A stretch of 64,000 nucleotides of DNA from Andreesenia angusta (GCF_001855385.1 NZ_MKIE01000003.1:62001-126000); one strand, 5' to 3'; counted from the first letter of the stretch, positions 1-9,941 are shown. Program-made: numbers and translations. Notes: a model not told the origin generated them from the sequence alone.

Positions 1-2
1 TT

Positions 3-155
3 AAAGAGAATGTCCTCTTAGGTAAACTGATTCCGGCTGGAACAGGCATGAAGAGGTACAAGAATATAGCTCTAAACACTGAGGAAGAAGAACTTCTAGA
101 GTCAGAAGAATTAGAAAACACAGACGATATATCGGTTGACACTGAACTTAACTAG
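3..155 (+). CDS. rpoC: RNA polymerase beta-prime subunit, C-terminal end (partial)
   Basis: The reading frame is open from the window edge and ends at TAG 153-155. It encodes the last 50 residues of RpoC. The segment [12 protein letters not shown] is the conserved near-C-terminal motif of the beta-prime subunit, followed by a Glu-rich acidic tail. Most of the gene lies upstream of the window. The next genes are the L7Ae-like protein and rpsL, the usual Firmicutes order after rpoBC, which supports the call. Confidence 0.93.
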   Translation, partial: KENVLLGKLIPAGTGMKRYKNIALNTEEEELLESEELENTDDISVDTELN

Positions 156-206
156 TGATATAATTCTCTAGTGTGTAAAAAAAGTATATTCAACTCTTAA
201 AAGATA

Positions 207-236
207 CTAGGGGATTGCACATGTGCAATCTTCTAG
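207..236 (+). other. Strong hairpin between rpoC and the L7Ae-like gene
   Basis: The arms starting CTAGGGGATTGCA and ending TGCAATCTTCTAG pair over about 13 bp, with two G-U pairs; the core 213-230 is a perfect 18-bp palindrome. No U-run follows, so it is not a classical terminator. It ends just before the Shine-Dalgarno sequence of the next gene. It could be an RNA processing site, a partial attenuator or a protein-binding site. Confidence 0.6.
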
Positions 237-257
237 ATATGTAGGGAGGAATACTTT

Positions 258-500
258 ATGTTACAGGGCTTCAAAGACAAAGATATAGTAGTTGGAACAA
301 AGCAAGTAAAAAGAGCTGTTTCTTCTGGGAAAGCTGAGCTAGTACTACTGGCTAAGGACACAGAAGAAAAGGTCATCAGTGAACTCGTGGCGATATGTAA
401 AGATAGAGAAGTGAAAATCAAATACGTATCTACTATGGTGGAACTGGGTAAAACTTGTGGGATTGACGTTAAAGCGGCATCCGCTGCTTTATTGAAATAA
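258..500 (+). CDS. Ribosomal protein L7Ae-like K-turn RNA-binding protein
   Basis: This 80-residue protein belongs to the L7Ae/L30e/S12e/Gadd45 family (YbxF/RplGB type in Bacillus). Members are small one-domain proteins that bind kink-turn RNA. Visible features are the [23 protein letters not shown] segment in two parts (residues about 12-35) and the conserved hydrophobic segment near [12 protein letters not shown] at the C-terminal end. The ATG follows GGAGG by about 9 bases. Its place between rpoC and rpsL is the standard Firmicutes position. Its exact RNA target in the ribosome or mRNA is not known from sequence. Confidence 0.9.
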   Translation: MLQGFKDKDIVVGTKQVKRAVSSGKAELVLLAKDTEEKVISELVAICKDREVKIKYVSTMVELGKTCGIDVKAASAALLK

Positions 501-525
501 CAAAAATTTGGAAGGAGGTGCTTTG

Positions 526-942
526 ATGCCAACTATCAGCCAATTAGTAAGAAAAGGTAGAGAAAAGGTAACTTACAAATCTAAATCTGCACACTTAGGA
601 GTTAACTACAACACTTTAAAGAAGAAGTACACTAAAACTAACTCTCCACAGAAGAGAGGGGTTTGTACTGCTGTTAAGACAGTAACACCTAAGAAACCTA
701 ACTCGGCGCTTAGAAAAATAGCAAGGGTTAGATTGACTAACGGATTAGAGGTTTCTGCTTACATTCCTGGAATAGGACATAACCTACAGGAGCACAGTGT
801 TGTGCTTATAAGAGGTGGAAGAGTTAAAGACTTACCAGGAGTTAGATACCATATAGTAAGAGGAACTCTAGACACAGCTGGTGTAGATAAGAGAATGCAG
901 TCAAGATCAAAATACGGTACTAAGAAGCCAAAGAGTAACTAA
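526..942 (+). CDS. rpsL: 30S ribosomal protein S12
   Basis: S12 sits at the decoding centre and helps monitor codon-anticodon pairing. The start ATG at 526 is chosen because AAGGAGGTG lies just upstream and the product then begins [13 protein letters not shown], as in the family. An in-frame upstream start at 508 would lie inside the ribosome-binding region. The 138-residue length is normal. The motifs KKPNSALRK and [10 protein letters not shown], which contain the positions associated with streptomycin response and aspartate modification, are intact. It is the first gene of the str cluster. Confidence 0.98.
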   Translation: MPTISQLVRKGREKVTYKSKSAHLGVNYNTLKKKYTKTNSPQKRGVCTAVKTVTPKKPNSALRKIARVRLTNGLEVSAYIPGIGHNLQEHSVVLIRGGRVKDLPGVRYHIVRGTLDTAGVDKRMQSRSKYGTKKPKSN

Positions 943-967
943 TACAAAACGTTCGGAGTGTACAGTC

Positions 968-1023
968 TTATCTGTCGTATAAATATATGACAGATAAAAC
1001 TGTTTATATATAGATATAAACAG
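968..1023 (+). other. Two tandem hairpins in the rpsL-rpsG gap
   Basis: Hairpin one pairs TTATCTGTC (968-976) with GACAGATAA (989-997) and can continue inward for four more pairs, leaving a 4-base loop. Hairpin two pairs CTGTTTATAT (1000-1009) with ATATAAACAG (1014-1023) around a 4-base loop. They lie only two bases apart in a 146-base gap. In E. coli the same gap carries the S7 autoregulatory site, so a regulatory role is plausible, though no primary-sequence similarity is claimed. Confidence 0.6.
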
Positions 1024-1088
1024 CACTACGACAAAAGGTATAAGTCGAGTACCTATGATTTAATTTTTTAATTAAGGAGGGAAGTAGC

Positions 1089-1559
1089 GTGCCAAGAAAA
1101 GGACATGTTTCTAAAAGAGAAGTTATGCCAGATCCTATATACAAGGACAGAGTTATAACTAAATTGATAAATCAAGTAATGCTAGATGGTAAAAAAGGTA
1201 AAGCTCAAAAAATAGTCTATGGTGCATTTGACTACGTTAAGGAGCAAACAGGAGAAGACGCCCTAGAGGTGTTTTACAAGGCTTTAAACAACATAATGCC
1301 AGTACTAGAAGTAAAGGCAAGACGTGTTGGAGGAGCTAACTATCAGGTGCCTATAGAAGTTAGACCAGAGAGAAGACAGACAATAGGACTTAGATGGCTT
1401 GTGGGATACACAAGAAAAAGAGGCGAGAAGACCATGGTAGAGAGACTAGCTAAGGAAATCATGGATGCAGCTAACGATTCAGGAGCTAGTGTTAAGAAAA
1501 AAGAAGAAACACACAAAATGGCAGAAGCCAACAAGGCGTTTGCACATTACAGATGGTAA
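1089..1559 (+). CDS. rpsG: 30S ribosomal protein S7
   Basis: S7 nucleates assembly of the 30S head and contacts tRNA in the E site. The product has 156 residues, the usual length, and starts at GTG with AAGGAGG about 9 bases upstream. It begins [12 protein letters not shown] and contains the [11 protein letters not shown] motif and the C-terminal [15 protein letters not shown] motif. It follows rpsL and precedes fusA, as in other bacteria. In several species S7 represses its own operon; the hairpins upstream are candidates for such a site. Confidence 0.98.
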   Translation: MPRKGHVSKREVMPDPIYKDRVITKLINQVMLDGKKGKAQKIVYGAFDYVKEQTGEDALEVFYKALNNIMPVLEVKARRVGGANYQVPIEVRPERRQTIGLRWLVGYTRKRGEKTMVERLAKEIMDAANDSGASVKKKEETHKMAEANKAFAHYRW

Positions 1560-1581
1560 TTTAGGGCTAGTTCCTAAATTA
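1557..1581 (+). other. Hairpin overlapping the rpsG stop codon
   Basis: TAATTTAGG (1557-1565) pairs perfectly with CCTAAATTA (1573-1581) around a 7-base loop. A short run of five T follows four bases later, so it may be a weak terminator or a processing and stability element between rpsG and fusA. Confidence 0.5.
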
Positions 1582-1621
1582 CGCTTTTTAAATAGAAGGC
1601 AATTTCGAGAGGAGGACTACT

Positions 1622-3688
1622 GTGGCTAGAGAATTTTCATTAGAAAAAACTAGAAATATCGGTATCATGGCTCATATAGATGCTGGTAAGACTACTACTA
1701 CAGAGAGAATACTGTTCTATACAGGAAGAACCCACAAGATAGGTGAGACCCATGAGGGAGCATCTCAGATGGACTGGATGGAGCAAGAGCAAGAAAGAGG
1801 AATAACAATAACTTCAGCAGCTACAACTGCACAGTGGAAAAACCACAGAATCAACATAATAGATACACCAGGACACGTGGACTTTACAGTCGAGGTTGAG
1901 AGATCACTTCGTGTGCTTGACGGTACAGTTGCTGTTTTCGATGCTAAGAGTGGGGTTCAGCCTCAATCTGAGACAGTTTGGAGACAGGCAGACAAGTACG
2001 GAGTACCTAGAATAGCCTTCATAAACAAGATGGACGCTACAGGAGCTAACTTCCTAAACTCTATTCAAACTATGGTAGATAGACTTAGAGCAAACGCTGT
2101 GCCAGTTCAACTTCCAGTTGGAGAAGAGAGTGAGCATATAGGTTTTGTAGACCTTATAGAGATGAACGCAACTATATTCAAAGACGACCTAGGACAAGAG
2201 GTAGAAGTAACAGAAATACCTGCTGAACTTAAAGACAAGGCTGAAGAGTATAGAGAAAAGCTTCTTGAAGCAGTTGCAGAGCAAGATGAAGAGCTTATGG
2301 AGAAATACCTTGAAGGTGAAGAAATAAGCAATGCTGAACTTAAGACTGCTATAAGAAAGGCTACAATAGCTCTTTCGATAGTACCAGTACTTTGTGGATC
2401 AGCTTACAAGAACAAGGGAGTTCAGGCGCTACTAGACGCTGTAGTTGAGTACATGCCATCTCCACTAGACATACCTCCAGTAGAGGGAACTAAGCCAGGA
2501 AGCGAAGAAAAAGACGTTAGAGAATCTTCTGACGAAGCACCTTTCGCAGCACTAGCTTTCAAGATAATGACAGACCCTTATGTAGGAAAACTAGGATTCT
2601 TCAGAGTTTACTCTGGAACACTAGATTCAGGATCATACGTACTTAACTCTACTAAAGGTAAAAAAGAGAGAGTAGGACGTATCCTACAGATGCACGCCAA
2701 CAAGAGAGAAGAGATATCTACAGTTTACTCTGGAGACATCGCAGCAGCAGTAGGTCTTAAAGACACTACTACTGGAGACACTCTTTGTGCGGAGTCAGCA
2801 CCTATAATACTTGAGTCTATGGAGTTCCCAGAGCCAGTTATATCTATAGCTATAGAGCCTAAGACTAAAGCTGGACAAGACAAGATGGGTATGGGACTTG
2901 CAAAGCTTGCAGAGGAAGACCCAACTTTCAGAACTTACACAGATCAAGAAACTGGACAGACTATAATAGCTGGAATGGGAGAGCTTCACCTAGAGGTTAT
3001 CGTAGATAGACTTCTTAGAGAGTTCAACGTGGAAGCTAACGTAGGAAATCCACAAGTTGCTTACAAAGAGACAATCACTAAGAATGTGGAAGTTGACTGT
3101 AAGTACGCAAGACAGTCTGGTGGACGTGGACAGTACGGACATGTTAAGATCAGAATGTTCCCACAAGAGCCAGGAGCAGGTTACGAGTTCGTTAACGCTG
3201 TTACTGGAGGAGCTATACCTAGAGAATATATACCTTCAGTAGACAACGGTATAAAGGAAGCTGCTGAAAGTGGAGTTATAGCTGGATATCCAGTTCTAGA
3301 CTTCAAGGTAGAGCTATACGATGGATCTTACCACGATGTCGACTCTTCGGAGATGGCGTTTAAGATAGCTGGATCTATGGCGTTCAAGGATGCTATGAAG
3401 AAGGCGAGCCCAGTTATACTTGAGCCTTACATGAAGGTTGAAGTTACTATCCCAGAGGAGTACATGGGAGACGTAATAGGAGACCTTAACTCGAGAAGAG
3501 GTAGGGTAGAGGGAATGGAGTCAAGATCAGGAGCTCAGATAGTAAACGCATTCGTGCCACTGTCAGAGATGTTCGGATACGCTACAGACCTTCGTTCAAA
3601 CACTCAGGGACGTGGACAATATGCGATGGAATTCGACCACTATGAAGCGGTTCCTAACAGCATAGCTGAGAAAATAGAGAAAAAATAG
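1622..3688 (+). CDS. fusA: Elongation factor G
   Basis: EF-G is the GTPase that drives tRNA-mRNA translocation and, with RRF, ribosome recycling. The 688-residue product begins at GTG after GAGAGGAGG. GTP-binding motifs are present: [12 protein letters not shown] (about residues 17-28), DTPGHVDF and NKMD. The switch I region [12 protein letters not shown] is intact. Domain IV and the C-terminal region with RGRVEGME are complete. It sits between rpsG and tuf in the str cluster. No second copy lies in the window. Confidence 0.98.
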   Translation: MAREFSLEKTRNIGIMAHIDAGKTTTTERILFYTGRTHKIGETHEGASQMDWMEQEQERGITITSAATTAQWKNHRINIIDTPGHVDFTVEVERSLRVLDGTVAVFDAKSGVQPQSETVWRQADKYGVPRIAFINKMDATGANFLNSIQTMVDRLRANAVPVQLPVGEESEHIGFVDLIEMNATIFKDDLGQEVEVTEIPAELKDKAEEYREKLLEAVAEQDEELMEKYLEGEEISNAELKTAIRKATIALSIVPVLCGSAYKNKGVQALLDAVVEYMPSPLDIPPVEGTKPGSEEKDVRESSDEAPFAALAFKIMTDPYVGKLGFFRVYSGTLDSGSYVLNSTKGKKERVGRILQMHANKREEISTVYSGDIAAAVGLKDTTTGDTLCAESAPIILESMEFPEPVISIAIEPKTKAGQDKMGMGLAKLAEEDPTFRTYTDQETGQTIIAGMGELHLEVIVDRLLREFNVEANVGNPQVAYKETITKNVEVDCKYARQSGGRGQYGHVKIRMFPQEPGAGYEFVNAVTGGAIPREYIPSVDNGIKEAAESGVIAGYPVLDFKVELYDGSYHDVDSSEMAFKIAGSMAFKDAMKKASPVILEPYMKVEVTIPEEYMGDVIGDLNSRRGRVEGMESRSGAQIVNAFVPLSEMFGYATDLRSNTQGRGQYAMEFDHYEAVPNSIAEKIEKK

Positions 3689-3696
3689 ATAAATTC

Positions 3697-3724
3697 ACTT
3701 TAGCTCACGTCTGTGGGCTAAAGT
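3697..3724 (+). other. Hairpin in the fusA-tuf gap
   Basis: ACTTTAGCTCAC pairs with GTGGGCTAAAGT over 12 bp with one G-U pair and a GTCT loop. No T-run follows, so it is not an obvious intrinsic terminator. It may set differential mRNA stability between fusA and the more abundant tuf product. Confidence 0.5.
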
Positions 3725-3761
3725 ATATATAACTATTCAAGTTAAGAGGAGGAAAAGAAGA

Positions 3762-4955
3762 ATGGGAAAAGCAAAATTTGAAAGAAATAAGCCACACGTA
3801 AACATAGGAACAATAGGACACGTAGACCACGGTAAGACAACACTTACAGCGGCAATCACAATGGTTCTTAACAAGAAGTACGGAACAGGAGAAGGAGTTT
3901 CATACGACAATATAGACAAGGCACCAGAGGAAAGAGAAAGAGGAATCACAATAAACACATCTCACGTAGAGTACGAGACAGAGAACAGACACTACGCGCA
4001 CGTGGACTGCCCAGGGCATGCTGACTACGTAAAGAACATGATCACAGGAGCAGCACAGATGGACGGAGCGATCCTAGTATGTTCGGCAGCGGACGGACCG
4101 ATGCCACAGACAAGAGAGCATATCCTTCTATCAAGACAGGTAGGAGTACCTAAGCTAGTAGTATTCCTAAACAAAGCAGACATGGTAGACGACGAAGAGC
4201 TAATCGAGCTAGTAGAGATGGAAGTAAGAGAGCTACTAAACGAGTACGAGTTTGACGGAGACAACACACCAATAATAGTAGGATCAGCGCTTAAGGCGAT
4301 AGAAGATCCAGAAGGCCCATGGGGAGAGAAGATACTTGAACTAATGGCAGCAGTAGACGAGACAATCCCAACACCAGAGAGAGCTACAGACCTAGACTTC
4401 CTAATGCCAGTAGAGGACGTATTCTCTATCACAGGAAGAGGAACAGTTGCGACAGGAAGAGTTGAAAGAGGAGTACTACACGTACAAGACAACATAGAGA
4501 TAGTAGGACTAGCAGACGAGTCAAGAACAGTAGTATGTACAGGAATAGAGATGTTCAGAAAGCTACTAGACGAGGCACAAGCTGGAGACAACATAGGAGC
4601 CCTACTAAGAGGAGTACAGAGAGACGAGATAGAGAGAGGACAAGTACTAGCTAAGCCAGGAAGCATAACACCACATACAAAGTTCCTAGGTGAAGTATAC
4701 GTACTTACAAAAGAAGAGGGAGGAAGACACACACCATTCTTCGACGGATACAGACCACAGTTCTACTTCAGAACAACAGACGTAACAGGATCGATCAAGC
4801 TTGAGGAAGGCGTAGAGATGGTAATGCCAGGAGACAACGCAACATTTGAGATCGAGCTAATCACACCGATAGCGATGGAAAAAGGACTTAAGTTCGCGAT
4901 CAGAGAAGGTGGAAGAACAGTTGGAGCAGGAGTTGTTACTGACGTAATAGCTTAA
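3762..4955 (+). CDS. tuf: Elongation factor Tu
   Basis: EF-Tu delivers aminoacyl-tRNA to the ribosomal A site as a GTP complex. The 397-residue product carries [11 protein letters not shown] near residue 19, DCPGHADY near 81 and NKAD near 136, with the three canonical domains. It starts at ATG after AAGAGGAGG. Codon choice is extremely A-ended for Thr, Val and Leu (ACA, GTA, CTA), unlike the mixed usage in fusA beside it, and the last ten or so codons return to the neighbours' style. It is followed by an intrinsic terminator, so it closes the str cluster. Confidence 0.98.
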   Translation: MGKAKFERNKPHVNIGTIGHVDHGKTTLTAAITMVLNKKYGTGEGVSYDNIDKAPEERERGITINTSHVEYETENRHYAHVDCPGHADYVKNMITGAAQMDGAILVCSAADGPMPQTREHILLSRQVGVPKLVVFLNKADMVDDEELIELVEMEVRELLNEYEFDGDNTPIIVGSALKAIEDPEGPWGEKILELMAAVDETIPTPERATDLDFLMPVEDVFSITGRGTVATGRVERGVLHVQDNIEIVGLADESRTVVCTGIEMFRKLLDEAQAGDNIGALLRGVQRDEIERGQVLAKPGSITPHTKFLGEVYVLTKEEGGRHTPFFDGYRPQFYFRTTDVTGSIKLEEGVEMVMPGDNATFEIELITPIAMEKGLKFAIREGGRTVGAGVVTDVIA

Positions 4956-4979
4956 TTGAACTGAATACAGTTTGAATTT

Positions 4980-5024
4980 AAAAGAGTCAAAGAGAAGTCA
5001 AACTCTCTCTTGACTCTTTTGTTT
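4980..5024 (+). terminator. Intrinsic terminator after tuf
   Basis: AAAAGAGTCAA-AGAGA (4980-4995) pairs with TCTCTCTTGACTCTTTT (5004-5020) with one bulged C, and T-rich sequence follows. It separates the str cluster from the S10 cluster. Confidence 0.88.
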
Positions 5025-5054
5025 TGAAAAACAAAAAAAGTTTTGCAAAAAAGC

Positions 5055-5083
5055 TTGAAATTCAAACGGAAATACTATAAGAT
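5055..5083 (+). promoter_or_regulatory. Predicted sigma-A promoter for the S10 cluster
   Basis: TTGAAA (5055-5060), a 17-base spacer and TAAGAT (5078-5083) lie between the tuf terminator and rpsJ. The predicted transcript starts near 5090 and would carry a leader of about 190 bases. Confidence 0.6.
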
Positions 5084-5089
5084 ATTATG

Positions 5090-5283
5090 GTATGTGGTTG
5101 ACATGCGATGAGACAAGAGGTTGCTTAATATACTATTAAGGTAATTTTTGTTGAGAATGTCCGGCAGCAGAATCGGGCGACAACCGACTGCATATTGTGG
5201 TACACACAACACGCTTGGGTGAGTGTATCGGCAGTCCTTGTTGCATGCAAAAGACATGCGATAAAAGGAGGGTAATTTAAAAA
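5090..5283 (+). promoter_or_regulatory. Structured leader of the S10 (rpsJ) cluster
   Basis: This non-coding stretch has several overlapping inverted repeats. GCAG...TCGG near 5164-5178 can pair with CCGACTGC near 5185-5192. The same ACTGC can instead pair with GCAGT near 5231-5235. TTGTG/CACAA and GCATG/CATGC hairpins lie nearby. GACATGCGAT occurs twice (5100-5109 and 5253-5262). Mutually exclusive pairings suggest autogenous control of the ribosomal operon, as L4 does in gamma-proteobacteria. The ligand here is unknown. Confidence 0.5.
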
Positions 5284-5595
5284 ATGGCAAACAAACAAAA
5301 AATCAGAATAAGATTAAAAGCTTATGATCATGAGCTACTAGATTCTTCAGCTCAAAAGATAGTGGAAACTGCAAAGAGAACTGGAGCAGACGTATCGGGA
5401 CCGATACCGCTACCAACTGAGAAGCAAATAATAACTATAATAAGAGCAGTACACAAGTACAAAGACTCTAGAGAGCAGTTCGAGCAAAGAACTCACAAGA
5501 GACTAATCGACATTCTAAATCCTACATCTAAGACAGTTGACTCGTTGATGAAACTCAACCTACCAGCTGGAGTAGATATAGAGATTAAATTATAG
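5284..5595 (+). CDS. rpsJ: 30S ribosomal protein S10
   Basis: S10 is part of the 30S head and, as NusE, also joins the transcription antitermination complex. The product has 103 residues and begins [20 protein letters not shown], the family signature. The ATG follows AAAAGGAGGG at normal spacing. It is the first gene of the S10 cluster, preceded by a long structured leader. Confidence 0.98.
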   Translation: MANKQKIRIRLKAYDHELLDSSAQKIVETAKRTGADVSGPIPLPTEKQIITIIRAVHKYKDSREQFEQRTHKRLIDILNPTSKTVDSLMKLNLPAGVDIEIKL

Positions 5596-5670
5596 TAAGT
5601 AGAGACACACTCTGCTTAGTATGATTGCACAAACAGTGTAATCCGCTGTAAGAAAACAGGAGGTGTAAAA

Positions 5671-6300
5671 ATGAAAAGCATATTAGGAAAAAAGATAGGT
5701 ATGACTCAGATATTCCTTGAGAATGGGGATGTTATACCGGTAACAGTATTAGAAGCAGGACCAGTTAATGTGATTCAGAAAAAAACAGAGGAAGTTGACG
5801 GGTACAGCGCAATACAAGTAGGATATGGTGAAAAAGCAGAAAAGAAAGTAAACAAACCATTAAAAGGACACTTTGCGAAGGCAGGAACAGACGCTAAGAG
5901 ATATATAAGAGAAGTAAGAGTGGCTGACGTGGAAGCTTACGAAGTAGGACAAGAGCTTAAGGCTGACATATTTACTGAAGGAGACAAGGTAGATATATCA
6001 GGTACTTCAAAAGGTAAGGGATTCCAAGGATCTATAAAGAGACATAACCAAAGTAGAGGACCTATGGCTCACGGTTCTAAATACCACAGAGGAGTAGGAG
6101 CACTTAGTGCTGCAACTTATCCAGGAAGAGTTATGAAGGGAAGAAACCTTCCAGGACACATGGGTAACGAGAATGTAACTGTTCAAAATCTTGAAGTAGT
6201 TAGAGTAGATGCTGAGAAAAACTATATACTAGTTAAAGGTGCAGTACCAGGACCAAAAGGCGGACTATTAACTATAAAAGAAACAGTTAAGAGCAAATAG
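5671..6300 (+). CDS. rplC: 50S ribosomal protein L3
   Basis: L3 is an early assembly protein that reaches the peptidyl transferase centre. The product has 209 residues and begins [15 protein letters not shown]. The central loop with [21 protein letters not shown] (in two overlapping parts) and MPGH-like [14 protein letters not shown] are present. An AGGAGGTG Shine-Dalgarno precedes the ATG. It lies 75 bases after rpsJ and 27 before rplD, consistent with one transcript. Confidence 0.98.
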   Translation: MKSILGKKIGMTQIFLENGDVIPVTVLEAGPVNVIQKKTEEVDGYSAIQVGYGEKAEKKVNKPLKGHFAKAGTDAKRYIREVRVADVEAYEVGQELKADIFTEGDKVDISGTSKGKGFQGSIKRHNQSRGPMAHGSKYHRGVGALSAATYPGRVMKGRNLPGHMGNENVTVQNLEVVRVDAEKNYILVKGAVPGPKGGLLTIKETVKSK

Positions 6301-6327
6301 GACGAACGGAAGAAAGGAGGAATTTAA

Positions 6328-6951
6328 ATGCCTAAAGTAGCAATATACAACGTATCAGGCCAAGAAGTTGGAGATATAGAGTTAAGCGAAGCAGTGTTTG
6401 GAGTAGAAGTTAACCAACACGTACTATATGAAGTAGTTAAGAATCAACTAGCAAACAAGAGACAAGGAACTCAATCAGCTAAGACTAGAGCAGAGGTCAG
6501 AGGTGGAGGAAAGAAGCCTTGGAGACAAAAAGGAACAGGTAGAGCTCGTGCGGGAAGCATAAGAGCACCACATTGGAAGGGTGGTGGAGTTATATTCGCT
6601 CCAAAACCAAGAGATTACAGCTACAGCGTTCCAAAGAAAGTTAAGAGACTAGCTATGAAGTCAGCACTTAGCTCAAAGGTTCAAAACAGCGAGATAATAG
6701 TTCTAGACGAACTAAACCTAGCGGCACCTAAGACTAAGGACATGGTAGCACTACTTAGCAACGTAAAGGCAGCTAAAAAAGCACTTGTTGTTACAGCAGA
6801 GAACAACGAAAATGTTATAAAGTCTTCAGGCAACATAGCTGGAGTTCAAACAGCTACTGTAAATACACTGAACGTTTATGACATACTTAAGTATGACTCG
6901 TTTATAATAACTAAAGAAGCAGTTAAAAAAGTGGAGGAGGTGTATGCATAA
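6328..6951 (+). CDS. rplD: 50S ribosomal protein L4
   Basis: L4 binds 23S rRNA early in assembly and lines the peptide exit tunnel. In enterobacteria it also represses the S10 operon. The product has 207 residues. The tunnel loop [20 protein letters not shown] is intact. AAAGGAGG precedes the ATG. Its stop codon overlaps the rplW start in a TAATG, indicating translational coupling. It may be the effector of the leader upstream of rpsJ, which is inference only. Confidence 0.98.
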   Translation: MPKVAIYNVSGQEVGDIELSEAVFGVEVNQHVLYEVVKNQLANKRQGTQSAKTRAEVRGGGKKPWRQKGTGRARAGSIRAPHWKGGGVIFAPKPRDYSYSVPKKVKRLAMKSALSSKVQNSEIIVLDELNLAAPKTKDMVALLSNVKAAKKALVVTAENNENVIKSSGNIAGVQTATVNTLNVYDILKYDSFIITKEAVKKVEEVYA

Positions 6952-7241
6952 TGCGTAGTCCACATGATATAATCAGAAAGCCATTAGTAACGGAAAAGAG
7001 CATGAGTGATATGAGCGAAGGTAAATACACTTTTGTAGTAGATAAAAGCGCGAACAAGACAGAGATAAAGAATGCATTAGAGAAGATATTCGGTGTTAAA
7101 GTAGAAAAAGTAAACACTATGAATATGAAGGGCAAGCTTAAGAGAATGGGCGCTAATGTAGGAAGAAGAGCTAGCTGGAAGAAAGCAATAGTTACGCTTG
7201 CAGCAGACAGCAAAGGAATAGAATTCTTCGAAGGAATGTAA
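6951..7241 (+). CDS. rplW: 50S ribosomal protein L23
   Basis: L23 sits at the tunnel exit and is the docking site for trigger factor and SRP. The 96-residue product begins [17 protein letters not shown] and contains the extended loop with [14 protein letters not shown]. The start overlaps the rplD stop by one base; GGAGGTG lies inside the end of rplD. The length is normal. Confidence 0.98.
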   Translation: MRSPHDIIRKPLVTEKSMSDMSEGKYTFVVDKSANKTEIKNALEKIFGVKVEKVNTMNMKGKLKRMGANVGRRASWKKAIVTLAADSKGIEFFEGM

Positions 7242-7272
7242 TCAATACACAGAGTTAAGAGGAGGGAATTAA

Positions 7273-8103
7273 ATGGGTATTAAAAAGTTTAGACCAACTT
7301 CTCCTGGAGTTAGACAGATGACTGTCTCTACATTTGAAGAGATAACTAAGACAGAACCAGAAAAATCGCTAACAGTTAGCCTTTCAAAGAACTCAGGAAG
7401 AAATGCTCATGGTAGAATAACAGTACGCCACAGAGGTGGTGGAGCGAAGAGAAAGTATAGAATAATAGATTTCAAGAGAACTAAAGACGGTATACCTGGA
7501 AAAGTTGCTAGTATAGAGTACGATCCAAACAGAACAGCTAATATAGCTCTTATAAACTACGCAGACGGAGAAAAGAGATATATAATAGCTCCTCAAGGAC
7601 TTAAAGTAGGAGACGTTATAGAGTCTGGAGTAAACGCTGATATAAAAGTAGGAAATGCACTTCCACTTAAGAACATACCAGTTGGTTCAACTGTACACAA
7701 TATAGAGCTTAAGGCTGGAAAAGGTGGACAGCTTGCAAGATCTGCAGGTAACTCTGCACAGCTAATGGCGAAAGAAGGAAACTATGCACAGCTTAGACTT
7801 CCATCAGGAGAGTTCAGACTTATAAGAATAGAGTGTAGAGCTACACTTGGACAAGTAGGAAACTCAGATCACGAGCTTATAAAGATAGGTAAAGCGGGAA
7901 GAAGCAGACACCTAGGTTTCAGACCTACAGTTAGAGGTAGTGTTATGAACCCTTGCGACCATCCACACGGAGGAGGAGAGGGAAGAACTGGAATCGGTAG
8001 ACCAAGTCCAGTTACACCTTGGGGTAAACCAGCTCTTGGATTCAAGACTCGTAAGAAAAACAAGAAATCAGATAAATATATCGTTAGAGGTAGAAAGAAA
8101 TAG
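7273..8103 (+). CDS. rplB: 50S ribosomal protein L2
   Basis: L2 is needed for subunit association and peptidyl transferase function. The product has 276 residues. The C-terminal motif [20 protein letters not shown] contains the conserved histidine region. AAGAGGAGGG precedes the ATG. An 8-bp inverted repeat (AGATTTAA/TTAAATCT, 8102-8126) overlaps the stop codon and leads into rpsS. Confidence 0.98.
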   Translation: MGIKKFRPTSPGVRQMTVSTFEEITKTEPEKSLTVSLSKNSGRNAHGRITVRHRGGGAKRKYRIIDFKRTKDGIPGKVASIEYDPNRTANIALINYADGEKRYIIAPQGLKVGDVIESGVNADIKVGNALPLKNIPVGSTVHNIELKAGKGGQLARSAGNSAQLMAKEGNYAQLRLPSGEFRLIRIECRATLGQVGNSDHELIKIGKAGRSRHLGFRPTVRGSVMNPCDHPHGGGEGRTGIGRPSPVTPWGKPALGFKTRKKNKKSDKYIVRGRKK

Positions 8104-8146
8104 ATTTAAACTAACAGCTTAAATCTTTCTGAAAGGAGGAACGAAA

Positions 8147-8431
8147 ATGGGTAGATCTTTAAAAAAAGGACCATTTTGTGACGACCACTTAATGAAAAAG
8201 GTGGAAGAGTTAAATGAGAAAAATGACAAGAAAGTTATAAAGACTTGGTCTCGTCGTTCAACTATATTCCCACAGATGATAGGACACACTATAGCAGTTC
8301 ATGATGGGAGAAAGCACGTGCCAGTATACGTAACAGAGGACATGGTAGGACACAAGTTAGGAGAATTTGCTCCTACAAGAACCTTCAAAGGACATGCAGG
8401 ACAAACGGAGAGAACAACATCACTAAGATAG
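8147..8431 (+). CDS. rpsS: 30S ribosomal protein S19
   Basis: S19 is in the 30S head near the A-site finger. The product has 94 residues and begins [15 protein letters not shown], as in Firmicutes. The motifs [20 protein letters not shown] and [10 protein letters not shown] are present. GAAAGGAGG precedes the ATG. It ends 18 bases before the rplV start. Confidence 0.98.
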   Translation: MGRSLKKGPFCDDHLMKKVEELNEKNDKKVIKTWSRRSTIFPQMIGHTIAVHDGRKHVPVYVTEDMVGHKLGEFAPTRTFKGHAGQTERTTSLR

Positions 8432-8449
8432 ATGAAGGAGGGAATTCTA

Positions 8450-8782
8450 GTGGAAGCTAAAGCTATTGCTAAGTATGTGCGTATAGCACCAAGAAAGATA
8501 AATTTAGTAGCTGCTGAGATCAGAGGAAAGCAAGTAGACGAAGCGCTAGCTATACTTAAGTTTACTCCAAAGAGAGGCGCTGAAGTATTAGAGAAAGTTC
8601 TTAAGTCGGCAGTTGCAAACGCAGAGAACAACAATGACATGGACAGAGAGAACCTATACGTTTCTGAAGCATTCGGAAACCAAGGACCAACACTTAAAAG
8701 ATGGAGACCTAGATCACAAGGTAGAGCGTATCCTATATTAAAGAGAACGAGCCATGTAGGAGTAGTAGTTACAGAAAAGTAG
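8450..8782 (+). CDS. rplV: 50S ribosomal protein L22
   Basis: L22 lines the exit tunnel and is associated with macrolide response. The GTG at 8450 is preferred because AAGGAGGG lies 5-6 bases upstream and the product then begins [16 protein letters not shown]. An in-frame start at 8432 would place the Shine-Dalgarno inside the gene. The length is 110 residues. The tip hairpin [19 protein letters not shown] is intact. Confidence 0.97.
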   Translation: MEAKAIAKYVRIAPRKINLVAAEIRGKQVDEALAILKFTPKRGAEVLEKVLKSAVANAENNNDMDRENLYVSEAFGNQGPTLKRWRPRSQGRAYPILKRTSHVGVVVTEK

Positions 8783-8801
8783 ACTAAAGGAGGGATTAGT
8801 A

Positions 8802-9470
8802 GTGGGTCAAAAAGTTAATCCACACGGACTTAGAGTTGGAGTTATAAAAGACTGGGACTCAAGATGGTATGCAGATAAGAAAAATTTTGCAGAGTACTTG
8901 GTAGAAGACAACAAGATCCGTAAACACTTAAAAAAGAAATTATTCATAGCTGGAATATCTAGAATCGAGATAGAGAGAGCTGCTAACAGAGTCAAAGTTA
9001 CGATAAACACTTCTAAGCCAGGAATGGTAATAGGAAAAGGTGGAGCAGGCGTAGAGCAGACTAGAAAAGATCTAGAGAAAATGATCGGAAAGAACGTAAC
9101 TGTAAACGTAGAAGAAATCAAGAAGCCAGAAGCGGACGCTCAACTTGTAGCTGAAAGCATAGCTTCACAGCTTGAGAGAAGGGTTTCTTTCAGAAGAGCT
9201 ATGAAGCAGTCTATACAGAGAAGTATGAGAATGGGAATCAAGGGTATAAAGACAGCTGTGTCTGGAAGACTTGGTGGAGCTGATATGGCTAGAACTGAAG
9301 GATATAGCGAAGGAACTATACCTCTACAGACTATAAGAGCTGATATAGATTACGGATTCGCAGAAGCAGATACAACTTATGGAAAAATCGGTGTAAAAGT
9401 ATGGATTTACAAAGGTGAAGTTCTTCCTACTGCAAAAGTAGTAAAAGAAGAAAAAGAGGAAATCAAATAA
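8802..9470 (+). CDS. rpsC: 30S ribosomal protein S3
   Basis: S3 forms the mRNA entry site with S4 and S5. The 222-residue product starts at GTG after AAAGGAGGG and begins [23 protein letters not shown] domain is present with the [13 protein letters not shown] loop (about residues 69-81). The C-terminal S3 domain contains [15 protein letters not shown]. Spacing to rplV is 19 bases. Confidence 0.98.
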   Translation: MGQKVNPHGLRVGVIKDWDSRWYADKKNFAEYLVEDNKIRKHLKKKLFIAGISRIEIERAANRVKVTINTSKPGMVIGKGGAGVEQTRKDLEKMIGKNVTVNVEEIKKPEADAQLVAESIASQLERRVSFRRAMKQSIQRSMRMGIKGIKTAVSGRLGGADMARTEGYSEGTIPLQTIRADIDYGFAEADTTYGKIGVKVWIYKGEVLPTAKVVKEEKEEIK

Positions 9471-9500
9471 TTTCATCATTGAAGAAAGGAGGAATCACTT

Positions 9501-9941
9501 ATGTTGATGCCTAAAAGAGTTAAACGTCGTAGAGTTCACAGAGGAAGAATGACTGGAAAGGCTACTCGTGGAAATAAAGTAACTTACGGTGATTTCGCGC
9601 TACAAGCACTTGAGCCAGCGTGGATTACTTCAAACCAGATAGAGTCAGCCAGAAGAGCGATGACTAGATATATAAAAAGAGGGGGAAAAATCTGGATCAA
9701 GGTATTCCCTGATAAGCCAGTAACACAAAAGCCAGCTGAGACACGTATGGGATCTGGAAAAGGATCACCAGAGTACTGGGTAGCTGTTGTTAAGCCTGGA
9801 AGAGTAATGTTTGAGATGAGCGGTGTAGCAGAGGAAGTTGCTAGAGAGGCGATGAGACTTGCGGCTCATAAACTTCCTATAAAATGCAAGTTTATAACAC
9901 GTGAAGAACAAGAAAAGGGTGGTGAAGCTAATGAAAGCTAA
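9501..9941 (+). CDS. rplP: 50S ribosomal protein L16
   Basis: L16 organises the A-site region of the 50S subunit. The product has 146 residues and begins [17 protein letters not shown]. The [19 protein letters not shown] motif is intact. The ATG at 9501 has AAAGGAGGA 6 bases upstream; ATG 9507 is a less likely alternative. Its 3' end overlaps rpmC by 11 bases. Confidence 0.97.
   Translation: MLMPKRVKRRRVHRGRMTGKATRGNKVTYGDFALQALEPAWITSNQIESARRAMTRYIKRGGKIWIKVFPDKPVTQKPAETRMGSGKGSPEYWVAVVKPGRVMFEMSGVAEEVAREAMRLAAHKLPIKCKFITREEQEKGGEANES

Noticed and set aside
4025-4732. Long minus-strand open frame (235 codons) inside tuf
   Set aside because: It is a shadow of the strongly biased tuf codons, rich in Ser, Ile and Thr, with no ribosome-binding site or homology.
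5098-5134. TTGACA at 5098 as a promoter with TATACT at 5129
   Set aside because: The spacing of 25 bases is far outside the usual 16-19; the TTGAAA-17-TAAGAT pair upstream is better.
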